From: Selenomonadales bacterium
GTDB taxonomy: Bacteria > Bacillota > Clostridia > Christensenellales > QALW01
DNA length: 64,000 nt
NCBI GenBank assembly: GCA_003150515.1
Contig: QALW01000021.1
Location: 62,001 to 126,000, forward strand
Direction: 5' to 3'
Shown here: positions 18,299-26,736 of the stretch, in pieces
Layout of the letters: every line of letters begins with the position of its first letter
Numbering within the stretch: position 1 is the stretch's first letter
Notes under the pieces: generated by a model
The model's input: the letters and a program-made list of their open reading frames with translations, nothing else
What the model was told of the DNA's origin: nothing
Databases searched by the model: none
Program-made: the position numbers and the translations under genes

Positions 18299-18384
18299 CT
18301 CTTAATTACACAATACAATATATCTTCGCATAAACGCCCGCTGCGGCGCATTTTATCCTAATAATACGTCTATAACGCAAATAA

Positions 18385-19545
18385 TTAATTCCCCGCGCGG
18401 ATTATTTCAATACCATCCAGCGCCTCGGCTATCAGTTCCTCTTCTTCCAATGCCATCTCGGCCTCAATCACCTTTTCCAGGCCAGGCTTTGTAGCCGGAT
18501 GCCTGGGAGTAAAAACAGTGCAGCAATCCTCATAAGGCAAAATGGACGTCTCATAAGTGCCGATTTTTCTCGCTATATCCATTATTTCCAGTTTATCCAT
18601 GCCTATTAACGGCCGAAATACAGGCATCTTAACAGCCTCGTCAGTACAATAAAGCGCGTTGAGCGTCTGGCTGGCAACCTGGCCTATGCTCTCCCCTGTT
18701 ATTAACGCTCCTGCCCCGCTGCGCCGCGCGGCCTGCTCGGCTATTTTCATCATATAGCGTCTCATAATCACCGTTAGATATTTATCAGGGCATTTTTCAT
18801 ATATTTCTTCCTGAATTTTAGTAAAAGGCACGACGTTCAGGCGGATTTCTCCGCAGTATTTGCTCAGCAGCTCCGCCAGAGTAATTACCTTTTCCTTGGC
18901 GCGTTCAGACGTATGCGGAAAGCTGTGAAAATGCACGGCGTCTATAACCACTCCCCGCCTGGCTATCATATATCCTGCAACCGGGCTGTCTATGCCTCCT
19001 GAAAGAAGCAGCGTCGCCCGTCCGCCCGTGCCCAGAGGCATCCCTCCTGCGCAGGAAATTTCCTTTACATACACATATGCGGCGTCCTCTCTGATTTCTA
19101 TCTGAACTAAATGTTCGGGACGCACCACATCCACCTTTAAATGCGTATGCTCTAAAATATACTCTCCAGCCGTCACGGCAATTTCCGGGGACTGCAAAGG
19201 AAAATGCTTATCCGCTCTCCGCGCCTTAACCTTAAAAGTGCCCTCCCTGATGCCGGCCTCATCCAGCATTCTAACCGCCGTATTCATTATCACGTCCATA
19301 TCTTTGTCCACTTGAAGCGCCGGTGAAACGGCGTGTATGCCAAAAACTCCCTTAAGCCGCTCCAGCGCCTCGTTAAGATAGGAATCGGATATGTTTTTTA
19401 TATATATTCTACTCTGCGCTATGCTCACGCGCGCCTCGCTTCCTTTAAGCGCGTTTCTAATGTTGTCCATGAGCTTGCGTTCAAAGTACGGACGGTTTTG
19501 CCCCTTAAGATGTATTTCCCCCACTTTAACCAATATAACGTGCAT
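18385..19545 (-). CDS. thiI: tRNA 4-thiouridine synthase ThiI
   Basis: Transfers sulfur to U8 of tRNA and may feed thiazole synthesis. The 386 residues comprise an N-terminal ferredoxin-like and THUMP region (about 1-165) and a PP-loop adenylation domain with LLSGGIDSPVAGYM. The EDCCTVFTPRHP motif is typical. There is no C-terminal rhodanese domain, so it is the short Firmicute form that depends on a dedicated cysteine desulfurase, which is the neighbouring gene 12 bases upstream. Confidence 0.96.
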   Translation of the reverse strand: MHVILVKVGEIHLKGQNRPYFERKLMDNIRNALKGSEARVSIAQSRIYIKNISDSYLNEALERLKGVFGIHAVSPALQVDKDMDVIMNTAVRMLDEAGIREGTFKVKARRADKHFPLQSPEIAVTAGEYILEHTHLKVDVVRPEHLVQIEIREDAAYVYVKEISCAGGMPLGTGGRATLLLSGGIDSPVAGYMIARRGVVIDAVHFHSFPHTSERAKEKVITLAELLSKYCGEIRLNVVPFTKIQEEIYEKCPDKYLTVIMRRYMMKIAEQAARRSGAGALITGESIGQVASQTLNALYCTDEAVKMPVFRPLIGMDKLEIMDIARKIGTYETSILPYEDCCTVFTPRHPATKPGLEKVIEAEMALEEEELIAEALDGIEIIRAGN

Positions 19546-19557
19546 TTTTATACTCCT

Positions 19558-20685
19558 TTATTTACGAATAAAACGGCGCAGATAGTTTACCGATTCTTCA
19601 AACGCCCCTGCCGCATGGGAGCATTCCTGAAGAGTATTAAACGCGCCTATGCTTATTCTAACGGCGCCGCCCGCATATTTAGCGGGAACTTTCATTAATG
19701 AAAGCACCTGGCTTACTTTGGTTTTCCTGGAAGAGCAGGCGCTTCCTTTTCCCACGATAACTCCGCGCGCTTCCAACGCGCTTTGCAGACTGGAAGCCTG
19801 CACCCCTTCAAACGCGGCGCATATAATATGCGGAGCAGTATTTTCTCCTATAATATGCGCTCCGTCTATACAAGCCAGCAATTTTAAATATTCTCTTTTA
19901 ATCTCTTCAATTCTCTCAAGCGCCCCTGATTCCTCAAAAACCTCCAGAGCGCGAGCATAACCAGCTATTCCGGGCATATTAATAGTCCCTGCTCTGAAAT
20001 TATCCTGCTGCCCTCCGCCGTGAAGCATAGGCTCCAGCTTTATATTCCGGGATACGGCTATAACGCCCATCCCCTTGGGACCGTGTAATTTATGAGCGCT
20101 GGTGGTATAAATATCCGCTCCCGCAGGAACGGGCAGCCGCATATGCCCCTGCACGCCGTCCGAATGGATTATGCAGTTTGGATTCCTGGCCTTTACCAAT
20201 TGGGCAATGCTGTCAATATCGTTGATGACGCCCGTTTCGTTATTGACATGCATAACGCTGACCAGCACGCTCTTAGGGCCGACAAGAGCGGCTAAACGCT
20301 GCGGCTGGATTTCCCCCGTGGGCTCAACCGGAGCCAATATCACCTTAACGCCGCGCCTGCGCAGAGAAAAAGCCGCCTGCGAAACGGCCGGATGTTCAAT
20401 TTCAGATATGATTATTTCAGGCTCTTCGCCTTCTTTAAAATGTTCCTGACATACGCCCATTATAGCGGTATTGGCGCCCTCCGTGCCTCCCGAAGTAAAA
20501 TAAACTCGCCGGCCGCCCGTCAGCCCCGTTAAAATCTCCCTGCATTTAATGAACGCCTTTTCTTCACCTAGCGCCGCGGCATAGGACGCCGAGGGATTAA
20601 AATAATCCTCCAGCATATATCTCTCTACCGTCCTGGCAGATTCCTCAAAAGCGCGGGTGGAAGCGCTGTTATCCAGATAGATCAT
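19558..20685 (-). CDS. Cysteine desulfurase (NifS/IscS family), likely partner of ThiI
   Basis: PLP enzyme that takes sulfur from cysteine as a persulfide. The 375 residues begin IYLDNSAST; the PLP lysine lies in TTSAHKLHGPKGMG and the catalytic cysteine loop is GKGSACSSRKT. The frame is open 21 codons further upstream, but the ATG at 20685 overlaps the stop of the upstream gene as ATGA and gives the normal N-terminus. Pairing with thiI, as in other Firmicutes, suggests that it feeds 4-thiouridine synthesis rather than Fe-S clusters. No iscU lies nearby. Confidence 0.94.
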   Translation of the reverse strand: MIYLDNSASTRAFEESARTVERYMLEDYFNPSASYAAALGEEKAFIKCREILTGLTGGRRVYFTSGGTEGANTAIMGVCQEHFKEGEEPEIIISEIEHPAVSQAAFSLRRRGVKVILAPVEPTGEIQPQRLAALVGPKSVLVSVMHVNNETGVINDIDSIAQLVKARNPNCIIHSDGVQGHMRLPVPAGADIYTTSAHKLHGPKGMGVIAVSRNIKLEPMLHGGGQQDNFRAGTINMPGIAGYARALEVFEESGALERIEEIKREYLKLLACIDGAHIIGENTAPHIICAAFEGVQASSLQSALEARGVIVGKGSACSSRKTKVSQVLSLMKVPAKYAGGAVRISIGAFNTLQECSHAAGAFEESVNYLRRFIRK

Positions 20686-21203
20686 AAACGCACCGCCCTG
20701 GGCTTTTGATTTCTGACTGCCTTTAAAAAGGCTTCGCTTGGCTCCCAAAGCACGCAGGTGCGGGATTTATTATAGACGCAGTCTATGAAATAAGCGTGCT
20801 CCGGCCCGTTAAGAGCTGCGTTTATAACCTTAAGAGAAGCAACCTCCTTAAGGGATTTAAATCTGTCGTCATAGACAGGCGCTATGCATTCAATTTCAGG
20901 CAGTTCTATTCGAATAAGTTCCTTGCGCTTGCGCTGATTATATACGCGGGCTATGGTTATAACGTCCTCATAAAATGCATAATCATATTCCAGCAGAGCG
21001 CTCTCCTTTCGGAAATAAGCCAAAATTGCCAAACCTCCGAAAAGAATAGTATCTATAATTCCCAGCAAAAGAATATAAAACAGCATTAAAACTCCGATAA
21101 AAGCCGCAGCGGCAGAAATCACCATAACCACAAACCAAATTTTATATTTAAGTTCATCCGCTTTAGTATCCTTTTTTCTCAGGCATTCCTCTATACTGGC
21201 CAT
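20682..21203 (-). CDS. DUF6106-like membrane protein
   Basis: A 173-residue protein: short polar N-terminus, two closely spaced membrane helices (about residues 22-45 and 46-66), then a cytoplasmic domain of beta strands that could be PH-like (EYDYAFYEDVITIARVYN, CVYNKSRTCVLWEPSEAF). It fits the DUF6106 family as I recall it. It overlaps the cysteine desulfurase gene by 4 bases (ATGA) and is the first gene of that operon. Function unknown. Confidence 0.7.
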   Translation of the reverse strand: MASIEECLRKKDTKADELKYKIWFVVMVISAAAAFIGVLMLFYILLLGIIDTILFGGLAILAYFRKESALLEYDYAFYEDVITIARVYNQRKRKELIRIELPEIECIAPVYDDRFKSLKEVASLKVINAALNGPEHAYFIDCVYNKSRTCVLWEPSEAFLKAVRNQKPRAVRL

Positions 21204-21422
21204 ATTAAATCTCGCCTTTCCTATGGATATGCTTAAATTTTAACACAAATATAACGCTTTATCAACAGAATATAGTATGCTTATAGATATTTTTATTAAA
21301 TATTTATTACTATTTTGCTTTGTGTTAAAAATTACTGGAAAACGGAATTCTTATATGTTATAATAACCAAACGAACGGAAATATTTATATATATCTAAAC
21401 ATTATCAAAAGGAGAGACGCAT

Positions 21423-23069
21423 ATGATTTGTCCGAATTGCCTGTCCAATAATAAAAATAACGCGACAGTATGCCAAAATTGCGGTTACAGCCTTATAGAA
21501 GAAGATTTGGATTTAGAGCAGGCCGTTATTAAAGAGCAAGAGGACGAACAGAATATAGAGGATGAATTGGCTCAGAATAATCAAATTCCGGCCATTGAAT
21601 ATTCGGACGAGGAATTGCAGGCCGGCGACGCCATTTCAGCCGATGACGGCCAGCCGTCCGAAGAGGAGCAAAAGACTATAAGCATTCCTCCTTTGCGCGA
21701 GCGTTCATCCGCCCGCAGAATTCCTCAAATAGTCTATGAGGCGGATTCGGAAGAAAAAGAATATTTTTCAGACGACTCCAATAATAAAAAGCAATCCCCT
21801 CTGCGCACAACCGTTACCGTCTTCCTATGGGTGCTTATTATAGCCGCCGTTATTTTTATTGGCTTTATGCTTTACGACCGTTTTTGGGGAAATGACAATC
21901 CTTCGGATATTGGCGGCACCAACGGCGGTGCCAACGTTACGTCCGGCTCGGGTTCAATTAACGTTCAGGCCCCTGCTGTAAGCCTTAAGCAGGAGGACAG
22001 CGGAGAAGAATACTATGAATGCGTTTTTTACGGCCAGCCCGGAGACAGCGTATATCTCGCGGTTAAGAATCAGTATTATTCCTTTGACCAAAGCGGACAG
22101 TATACCGTTATGCTAAAGCTTTCAGATTTAGTAGACGCCGGCACGCCCCTTGAAAACATTTACAGCACCAACCTTACCTACAGATACCGGCAATCCAACG
22201 GCCAGGAAACCGAACTGACTCTCCAAACTCCTTTGGTATTCAATATTCCCGTCACTCAGCTTCAGCTTATCTCCCCCCAAACTGAAAGCCAGGAAATATT
22301 CGAGGAGAATTATTCGGTAGTCTTTAAGGTGGACGCAGGCTCCAAAGTGCTGGTGAACGGCAGGGATATTTCCTCCAGCGTAAACGGCCAGGGCAGAGCC
22401 ACCTATAACGTTACTCTGGGCCCCGGCTCCTCGGAAGAATTGAATATACAGGCTACGGCTCCCTATCACAGCCCGGCCTCGCAGACAATTACCATAAACC
22501 GCTCGGCGCTGAACGTCAATTTTACCATTGCCGCCAATACGCCTCGCTCGGTCAACTCCGCCGCGGTTGAAATATCGGGCGTCGTAGACACAAGCGCCAC
22601 CCTGAGCTGCGCCGACTATACCCTGGGCAATGCAGAAATCAACCCCTTAACAGGCGCTTACCGCGTTACGGTAACCCTGCCCGGTTATGGCAGCCACAGA
22701 ATCATCCTTACTGCTACTAACGCCGACGGGCAGACTTCCACTCTGGCCCATACCGTGCTTTATCTGCCCAAGGAAGACGAATACACAAGAGACGTATGGG
22801 TGTATGATCCTGCAATCGTATCCAATCCTTCACGCTATATAGGCCGCAATTATCTGCTTAACGGAGTGGACGTTGTTGAAATACTGGACAGCCCCGGTAC
22901 CATTTTTACAGTAAACATGGGAACGGACGAAGCTCCTGAATATTTGGCCGTTGAATATTACGGCTCGCGCAATATACAGCCGGGAGATACCTATCGCATC
23001 TTCGGGCAGGTTATAGGCTCTTATCAGGGGATGACGCTTATAGGCGGCTATTTCCTTTATACTAACTGA
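21423..23069 (+). CDS. Zinc-ribbon membrane protein with long extracytoplasmic region
   Basis: A 548-residue protein. Residues 1-22 form a zinc ribbon (CPNC...CQNCG). An acidic, low-complexity cytoplasmic stretch runs to about residue 120. One membrane helix follows (about 128-150). The outer part begins with a Gly/Ser/Thr linker and continues as about 380 residues of beta-rich, Ig-like repeats (for example residues 310-350 and 365-440), ending in a compact domain. This organisation is seen in Firmicute sensor or envelope-stress proteins, but no catalytic motif is visible. It is transcribed alone and ends in the terminator at 23128-23161. Function unknown. Confidence 0.82.
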   Translation: MICPNCLSNNKNNATVCQNCGYSLIEEDLDLEQAVIKEQEDEQNIEDELAQNNQIPAIEYSDEELQAGDAISADDGQPSEEEQKTISIPPLRERSSARRIPQIVYEADSEEKEYFSDDSNNKKQSPLRTTVTVFLWVLIIAAVIFIGFMLYDRFWGNDNPSDIGGTNGGANVTSGSGSINVQAPAVSLKQEDSGEEYYECVFYGQPGDSVYLAVKNQYYSFDQSGQYTVMLKLSDLVDAGTPLENIYSTNLTYRYRQSNGQETELTLQTPLVFNIPVTQLQLISPQTESQEIFEENYSVVFKVDAGSKVLVNGRDISSSVNGQGRATYNVTLGPGSSEELNIQATAPYHSPASQTITINRSALNVNFTIAANTPRSVNSAAVEISGVVDTSATLSCADYTLGNAEINPLTGAYRVTVTLPGYGSHRIILTATNADGQTSTLAHTVLYLPKEDEYTRDVWVYDPAIVSNPSRYIGRNYLLNGVDVVEILDSPGTIFTVNMGTDEAPEYLAVEYYGSRNIQPGDTYRIFGQVIGSYQGMTLIGGYFLYTN

Positions 23070-23127
23070 TAATAAAGCAATGTTTCTTTTTCCAGGCTAA
23101 TATAATCGGCCAGCAAATGCTGCGCAG

Positions 23128-23161
23128 GCAAAAAGGCCCGTTTTAGACCGGGCCTTTTTGC
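23128..23161 (+). terminator. Terminator of the zinc-ribbon membrane protein gene
   Basis: A 13-bp stem (23128-23140 with 23149-23161) with a GC core, A-rich 5' edge and T-run at the 3' edge, about 60 bases after the stop codon. Confidence 0.9.
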
Positions 23162-23200
23162 AGTTTTCCACGCTTCCAAATATAAATAAAGGCGTTTGTC

Positions 23201-23229
23201 TGGACTTTTATGCCAAAATGTATTATAAT
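23201..23229 (+). promoter_or_regulatory. Candidate promoter for nrdR-pgeF
   Basis: TGGACT (23201-23206), 17-base spacer, TATAAT (23224-23229). The 150-base leader that follows contains the 26-bp AT palindrome at 23280-23305 and a small hairpin (23307-23312 with 23323-23328). Confidence 0.5.
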
Positions 23230-23279
23230 ATAAATAATATAGATGTGCTCGGGGCGGCCGGCTTGCCGCTATAACTTAT

Positions 23280-23305
23280 TTTAAATATAAATATTTATAT
23301 TTAAA
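23280..23305. repeat. 26-bp perfect AT palindrome in the nrdR leader
   Basis: Thirteen bases pair perfectly with the next thirteen and no loop separates them. It contains only A and T. It lies between the candidate promoter and nrdR. It could be a dimeric operator or a cruciform site; it does not match the NrdR-box pattern known to me. Confidence 0.75.
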
Positions 23306-23380
23306 GCCGTTTGCGCCGCGGGAAACGGTTAAAGCATAAATAAAATCCGGCCGCGGAGAAAGGGAGTTATTATTTAAACT

Positions 23381-23845
23381 ATGAAATGCACTTATTGCGG
23401 CTATCCTGAAAGCAGAGTGCTGGACAGCAGGCCCACCGACGAGGGCACCGTTATACGCCGTCGCCGTGAATGCATAAGCTGCCAGCGCCGTTTTACAACA
23501 TATGAAAAGGTAGAAACCATGCCTTTGATGGTCATCAAGCGGGACGGACGGAGGCAGTTATTCGATATAGATAAAGTGCGCAGCGGCATTATAAAGGCCT
23601 GCGAAAAATGCAAGGTGTCCGCAAACGATATAGATAAACTTGTTCAGGATATTGAACGCCGCGCCGGAGACAGTCCCGAGCACGAAATAAGCTCGGTTGA
23701 TCTCGGAGAAATGATTATGAAGGGGCTGCTGGAATTAGATCCCGTTGCATATATACGCTTTGCCTCCGTTTACAGGGAATTGAACGACCTTAACAAGCTT
23801 ATGGAAGAAATGAATAAGCTGCTGGGAAAGGAAAAAAATGTCTGA
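23381..23845 (+). CDS. nrdR: Transcriptional repressor NrdR
   Basis: ATP/dATP-sensing repressor of ribonucleotide reductase genes. The 154 residues hold an N-terminal zinc ribbon (CTYCGYPESRVLDSR ... CISCQRRFTTYE) and an ATP-cone domain (VIKRDGRRQLFDIDKVRSGI...). It overlaps the next gene, pgeF, by 8 bases. No nrd genes lie in the window. Confidence 0.97.
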   Translation: MKCTYCGYPESRVLDSRPTDEGTVIRRRRECISCQRRFTTYEKVETMPLMVIKRDGRRQLFDIDKVRSGIIKACEKCKVSANDIDKLVQDIERRAGDSPEHEISSVDLGEMIMKGLLELDPVAYIRFASVYRELNDLNKLMEEMNKLLGKEKNV

Positions 23846-24638
23846 CAGCTTCTATATTCAGCAAAGGGACGGAATTACTCTTCTTAAATCCCGTTTGCTG
23901 GATAATTTCCCTTACATAAGACACGCCTTTTCAACAAGAAAAGGAGGAATAAGCACTGAAGAATGCGATAGCCTTAATCTTGCCTGGAAACGCAGGGATT
24001 CGCGCGAAAACGTCATAGAGAATCACCGCCGTTTTGCTTCCGCTATGGGAATAAAGCCTGAAAACTTTGTTTTTATTGAGCTCAAGCACAGCGACCGGGT
24101 TATAACCGTTACTTCCGAATCACGCAGCAGCGGGCGCTGGTGGGATGGCATTCCCTCCGATTACGACGGAATAATCACGCGCGATTTAAACACCGCTCTA
24201 TTAGTGCGCACGGCCGACTGCGGCACAATTCTGCTGCTGGACAAAGCCCGGCGCATAATTGCCGCCGTACACAGCGGCTGGCGGGGCACGGCGATGGGTA
24301 TAATAAAAAACACCATAGAACGCATGCAAACTGAATTCGGCAGCAGTCCAAAGGATATTATAGCCGCGGCCGGGCCCTCCATATGCTCGTCCTGCTTTTT
24401 GGCCCATCAGCCCGTATATTCGCAATTTTCGCAGAAATATATTACCCTTAAATCGGACGGGCGGGCGGAAGTGGATTTGCGGGGCAAAATTCTGGACGAC
24501 ATGCTCTCCGCCGGATTAATTCGGGAAAACATTGATTTCTGCGAATTATGCACCTGCGAAAACGAGCAGCTTTTCTTTTCGCACCGCCGCGAGCACGGAC
24601 GCACCGGCATTATGGCGGCATGCATCCAGCTTATATAA
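23838..24638 (+). CDS. pgeF: Peptidoglycan editing factor PgeF (multicopper-polyphenol-oxidase fold)
   Basis: A 266-residue YfiH/YlmD-type protein, formerly called laccase-domain protein, linked to removing wrong amino acids from peptidoglycan precursors. It has the His/Cys metal-site residues in LKHSDR, RTADCGT and VHSGWRGT, plus GPSICSSCF. Overlap with nrdR suggests coupling. A GC hairpin with a T-run (24646-24677) separates it from recG. Confidence 0.9.
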   Translation: MSDSFYIQQRDGITLLKSRLLDNFPYIRHAFSTRKGGISTEECDSLNLAWKRRDSRENVIENHRRFASAMGIKPENFVFIELKHSDRVITVTSESRSSGRWWDGIPSDYDGIITRDLNTALLVRTADCGTILLLDKARRIIAAVHSGWRGTAMGIIKNTIERMQTEFGSSPKDIIAAAGPSICSSCFLAHQPVYSQFSQKYITLKSDGRAEVDLRGKILDDMLSAGLIRENIDFCELCTCENEQLFFSHRREHGRTGIMAACIQLI

Positions 24639-24645
24639 TTTTATG

Positions 24646-24677
24646 CGCCGCCCCCCTTTTTATTGGCGGCGGTTTTT
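24646..24677 (+). terminator. Terminator-like hairpin between pgeF and recG
   Basis: CGCCGCC (24646-24652) pairs with GGCGGCG (24665-24671) and is followed by GTTTTTA. It begins 8 bases after the pgeF stop and ends 15 bases before the recG start. Confidence 0.65.
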
Positions 24678-24691
24678 ATTAAAGGAAATTT

Positions 24692-26704
24692 ATGCAGCTT
24701 TCATCTCTCAAAGGACTGGGGCCTAAACGGCTGGAAGCCCTGAAAAAAATGAAAATTGACAGCGTTGAAGAGCTTATAAGACTCGCTCCCAGCGATTATA
24801 TGGATATGAGCAGAACAGTTCTCATCGCTGATATGCCTGAGGATGGCCGCGCGCTTATATTTGCGCGCATAACCAGCGCGCCCTATCAGGGGCGCTCCAA
24901 GACCGTTTTCAGCGCCTGCGCCGACCAGAGCGCAAGCGCCGATTTAATCTGGTTTAACGCTCCCTATATAGCGCGGAATCTGAAAAAGGGAGAAATGTAC
25001 AGAATCTTTGGGCGCGCTTCCAAACGAGGCAGCAAAACCGTCATAGTAAACCCTAAATTCGAGCACGAAAGCAAGCACGCAATGCAGGGCATTATCCCAG
25101 TATATCCTATCCCCAAGGGTGCGGAGCTTAATCAAAACGTCTTAAGATACGCTATAAGGCAGGCTCTTGACTGCTCGGCGCAGCAGCCCGAAATATATCC
25201 GGAGCAGTTCAGAGAAAGGTATTCCCTGCCTGAAATAAATTTTGCGTTGGAAAATATTCATTTTCCGCGCACCTTTTATCAGCTTGCCCTTGCTAAAAAG
25301 CGCATGGTATTCGACGAATTGCTTCTTATGCTTTCAATTATCAACCAGCACAAGCGCTCACAGGGACGTTTGCACGGAGAAATCCTTTTGCCCGGCGGCG
25401 AATTAAAAGAGGCTTACGACGCTTCTCTCCGTTTTAAGCTCACCAACGCTCAAAAAAGATGCATAAAGGAAATTGAAGAGGACGTATGCTCGGGCCGGGT
25501 TATGAACAGGCTGCTTCAGGGAGACGTTGGCTCCGGCAAGACCGCCGTGGCTTTTTACGCGCTCCTATTAAGCGTATATAACGGCGGACAGGCCGCTTTA
25601 ATGGCGCCTACCGAGGTGCTCGCGCGCCAGCATTTTCATGATTTTACGGCGCAGTTTCCGCAAATCAGCGCGGCGCTGCTTTGCGGAAGCACGAAAAAAA
25701 GCGAAAAGGAAAGAATCAAGAGCGCTCTTAAGGACGGAAGTATAAAGGTGCTCATAGGCACGCACGCCATTATTCAAGAGGACGTCAGCCTTCCCTTATG
25801 CAAGCTGATTGTTACAGACGAACAGCACCGCTTCGGCGTAGCTCACCGCGCGCTGCTTGGAGCTAAAAGCGAAGGAGTGCATACGCTGGTTATGTCGGCA
25901 ACTCCCATTCCACGCACTCTCTCGCTGGTGCTTTACAGCGATTTGGATTTTTCCGTTCTGGACGAAATGCCGCCCGGACGCCAAAAAATAAGCACGCATA
26001 TTATTCCGCCTCAAAAAGAACAGGCCATGTACGAATATATCGCCCAATGCGCTTTAACGGGCAAACAGAGCTATATAGTATGCCCCGTTATAGAGGAATC
26101 GGATTCCCTGCCCGTTATGTCCGCAGAAGAATTATATATTAAGCTGTCTGAAGGCTATTTAAAAAATATCTCCGTCGGATTGCTGCACGGAAAAATGTCC
26201 GTAAAAGACAAAAATGCGGTTATAGAAAAGTTTTCGTCGGGAGAAATAAAGGTATTAGTATCCACCACAGTAATAGAAGTAGGCGTGAACGTCCCCAAGG
26301 CAGTAAATATGGTAATAGAAAACGCCGCCCGTTTCGGGCTGGCGCAGCTTCATCAATTAAGGGGCCGAGTGGGCAGAGGCAGCGAAAAATCCTATTGCTT
26401 TCTCTTAGACGCAGACGGCCAAAACGCGCGTTTAAAAACCATGACCCAGACTTCAGACGGCTTTGAAATCGCGGAAAAGGATTTAGAATTGCGTGGGCCG
26501 GGCGAATATTTCGGCACCCGTCAAAGCGGACTGCCTTCGGCTATGTTTTCCAGCGTTTTTTCAAATAAGGAGCTGCTGGAAACGGCTAAAGAAGCTTATT
26601 CCGAGCTGCTCTCAAAAAAAGAATACGCCTCTGTTGCAGCCGCCCTTGAAATATTGGCAAAACAAAAACTGGAAAGAGAAGAAACGAATATAGTATATAA
26701 TTAA
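24692..26704 (+). CDS. recG: ATP-dependent DNA helicase RecG
   Basis: Remodels stalled forks and branched DNA. The 670 residues comprise a wedge/OB region (residues 1-200) and the helicase core: Walker A LLQGDVGSGKTAVA, the DEQH box (VTDEQHRFG), SATPIPRTL, TTVIEVGVNVP and the motif VI region QLRGRVGRG. The TRG-like C-terminal motif GPGEYFGTRQSG is present. It is a little shorter than average (about 680-700). Its promoter may be separate because a terminator-like hairpin precedes it. Confidence 0.97.
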   Translation: MQLSSLKGLGPKRLEALKKMKIDSVEELIRLAPSDYMDMSRTVLIADMPEDGRALIFARITSAPYQGRSKTVFSACADQSASADLIWFNAPYIARNLKKGEMYRIFGRASKRGSKTVIVNPKFEHESKHAMQGIIPVYPIPKGAELNQNVLRYAIRQALDCSAQQPEIYPEQFRERYSLPEINFALENIHFPRTFYQLALAKKRMVFDELLLMLSIINQHKRSQGRLHGEILLPGGELKEAYDASLRFKLTNAQKRCIKEIEEDVCSGRVMNRLLQGDVGSGKTAVAFYALLLSVYNGGQAALMAPTEVLARQHFHDFTAQFPQISAALLCGSTKKSEKERIKSALKDGSIKVLIGTHAIIQEDVSLPLCKLIVTDEQHRFGVAHRALLGAKSEGVHTLVMSATPIPRTLSLVLYSDLDFSVLDEMPPGRQKISTHIIPPQKEQAMYEYIAQCALTGKQSYIVCPVIEESDSLPVMSAEELYIKLSEGYLKNISVGLLHGKMSVKDKNAVIEKFSSGEIKVLVSTTVIEVGVNVPKAVNMVIENAARFGLAQLHQLRGRVGRGSEKSYCFLLDADGQNARLKTMTQTSDGFEIAEKDLELRGPGEYFGTRQSGLPSAMFSSVFSNKELLETAKEAYSELLSKKEYASVAAALEILAKQKLEREETNIVYN

Positions 26705-26736
26705 GGCGCGTTCATACTGCCTGCCGGGAGCTCCAA

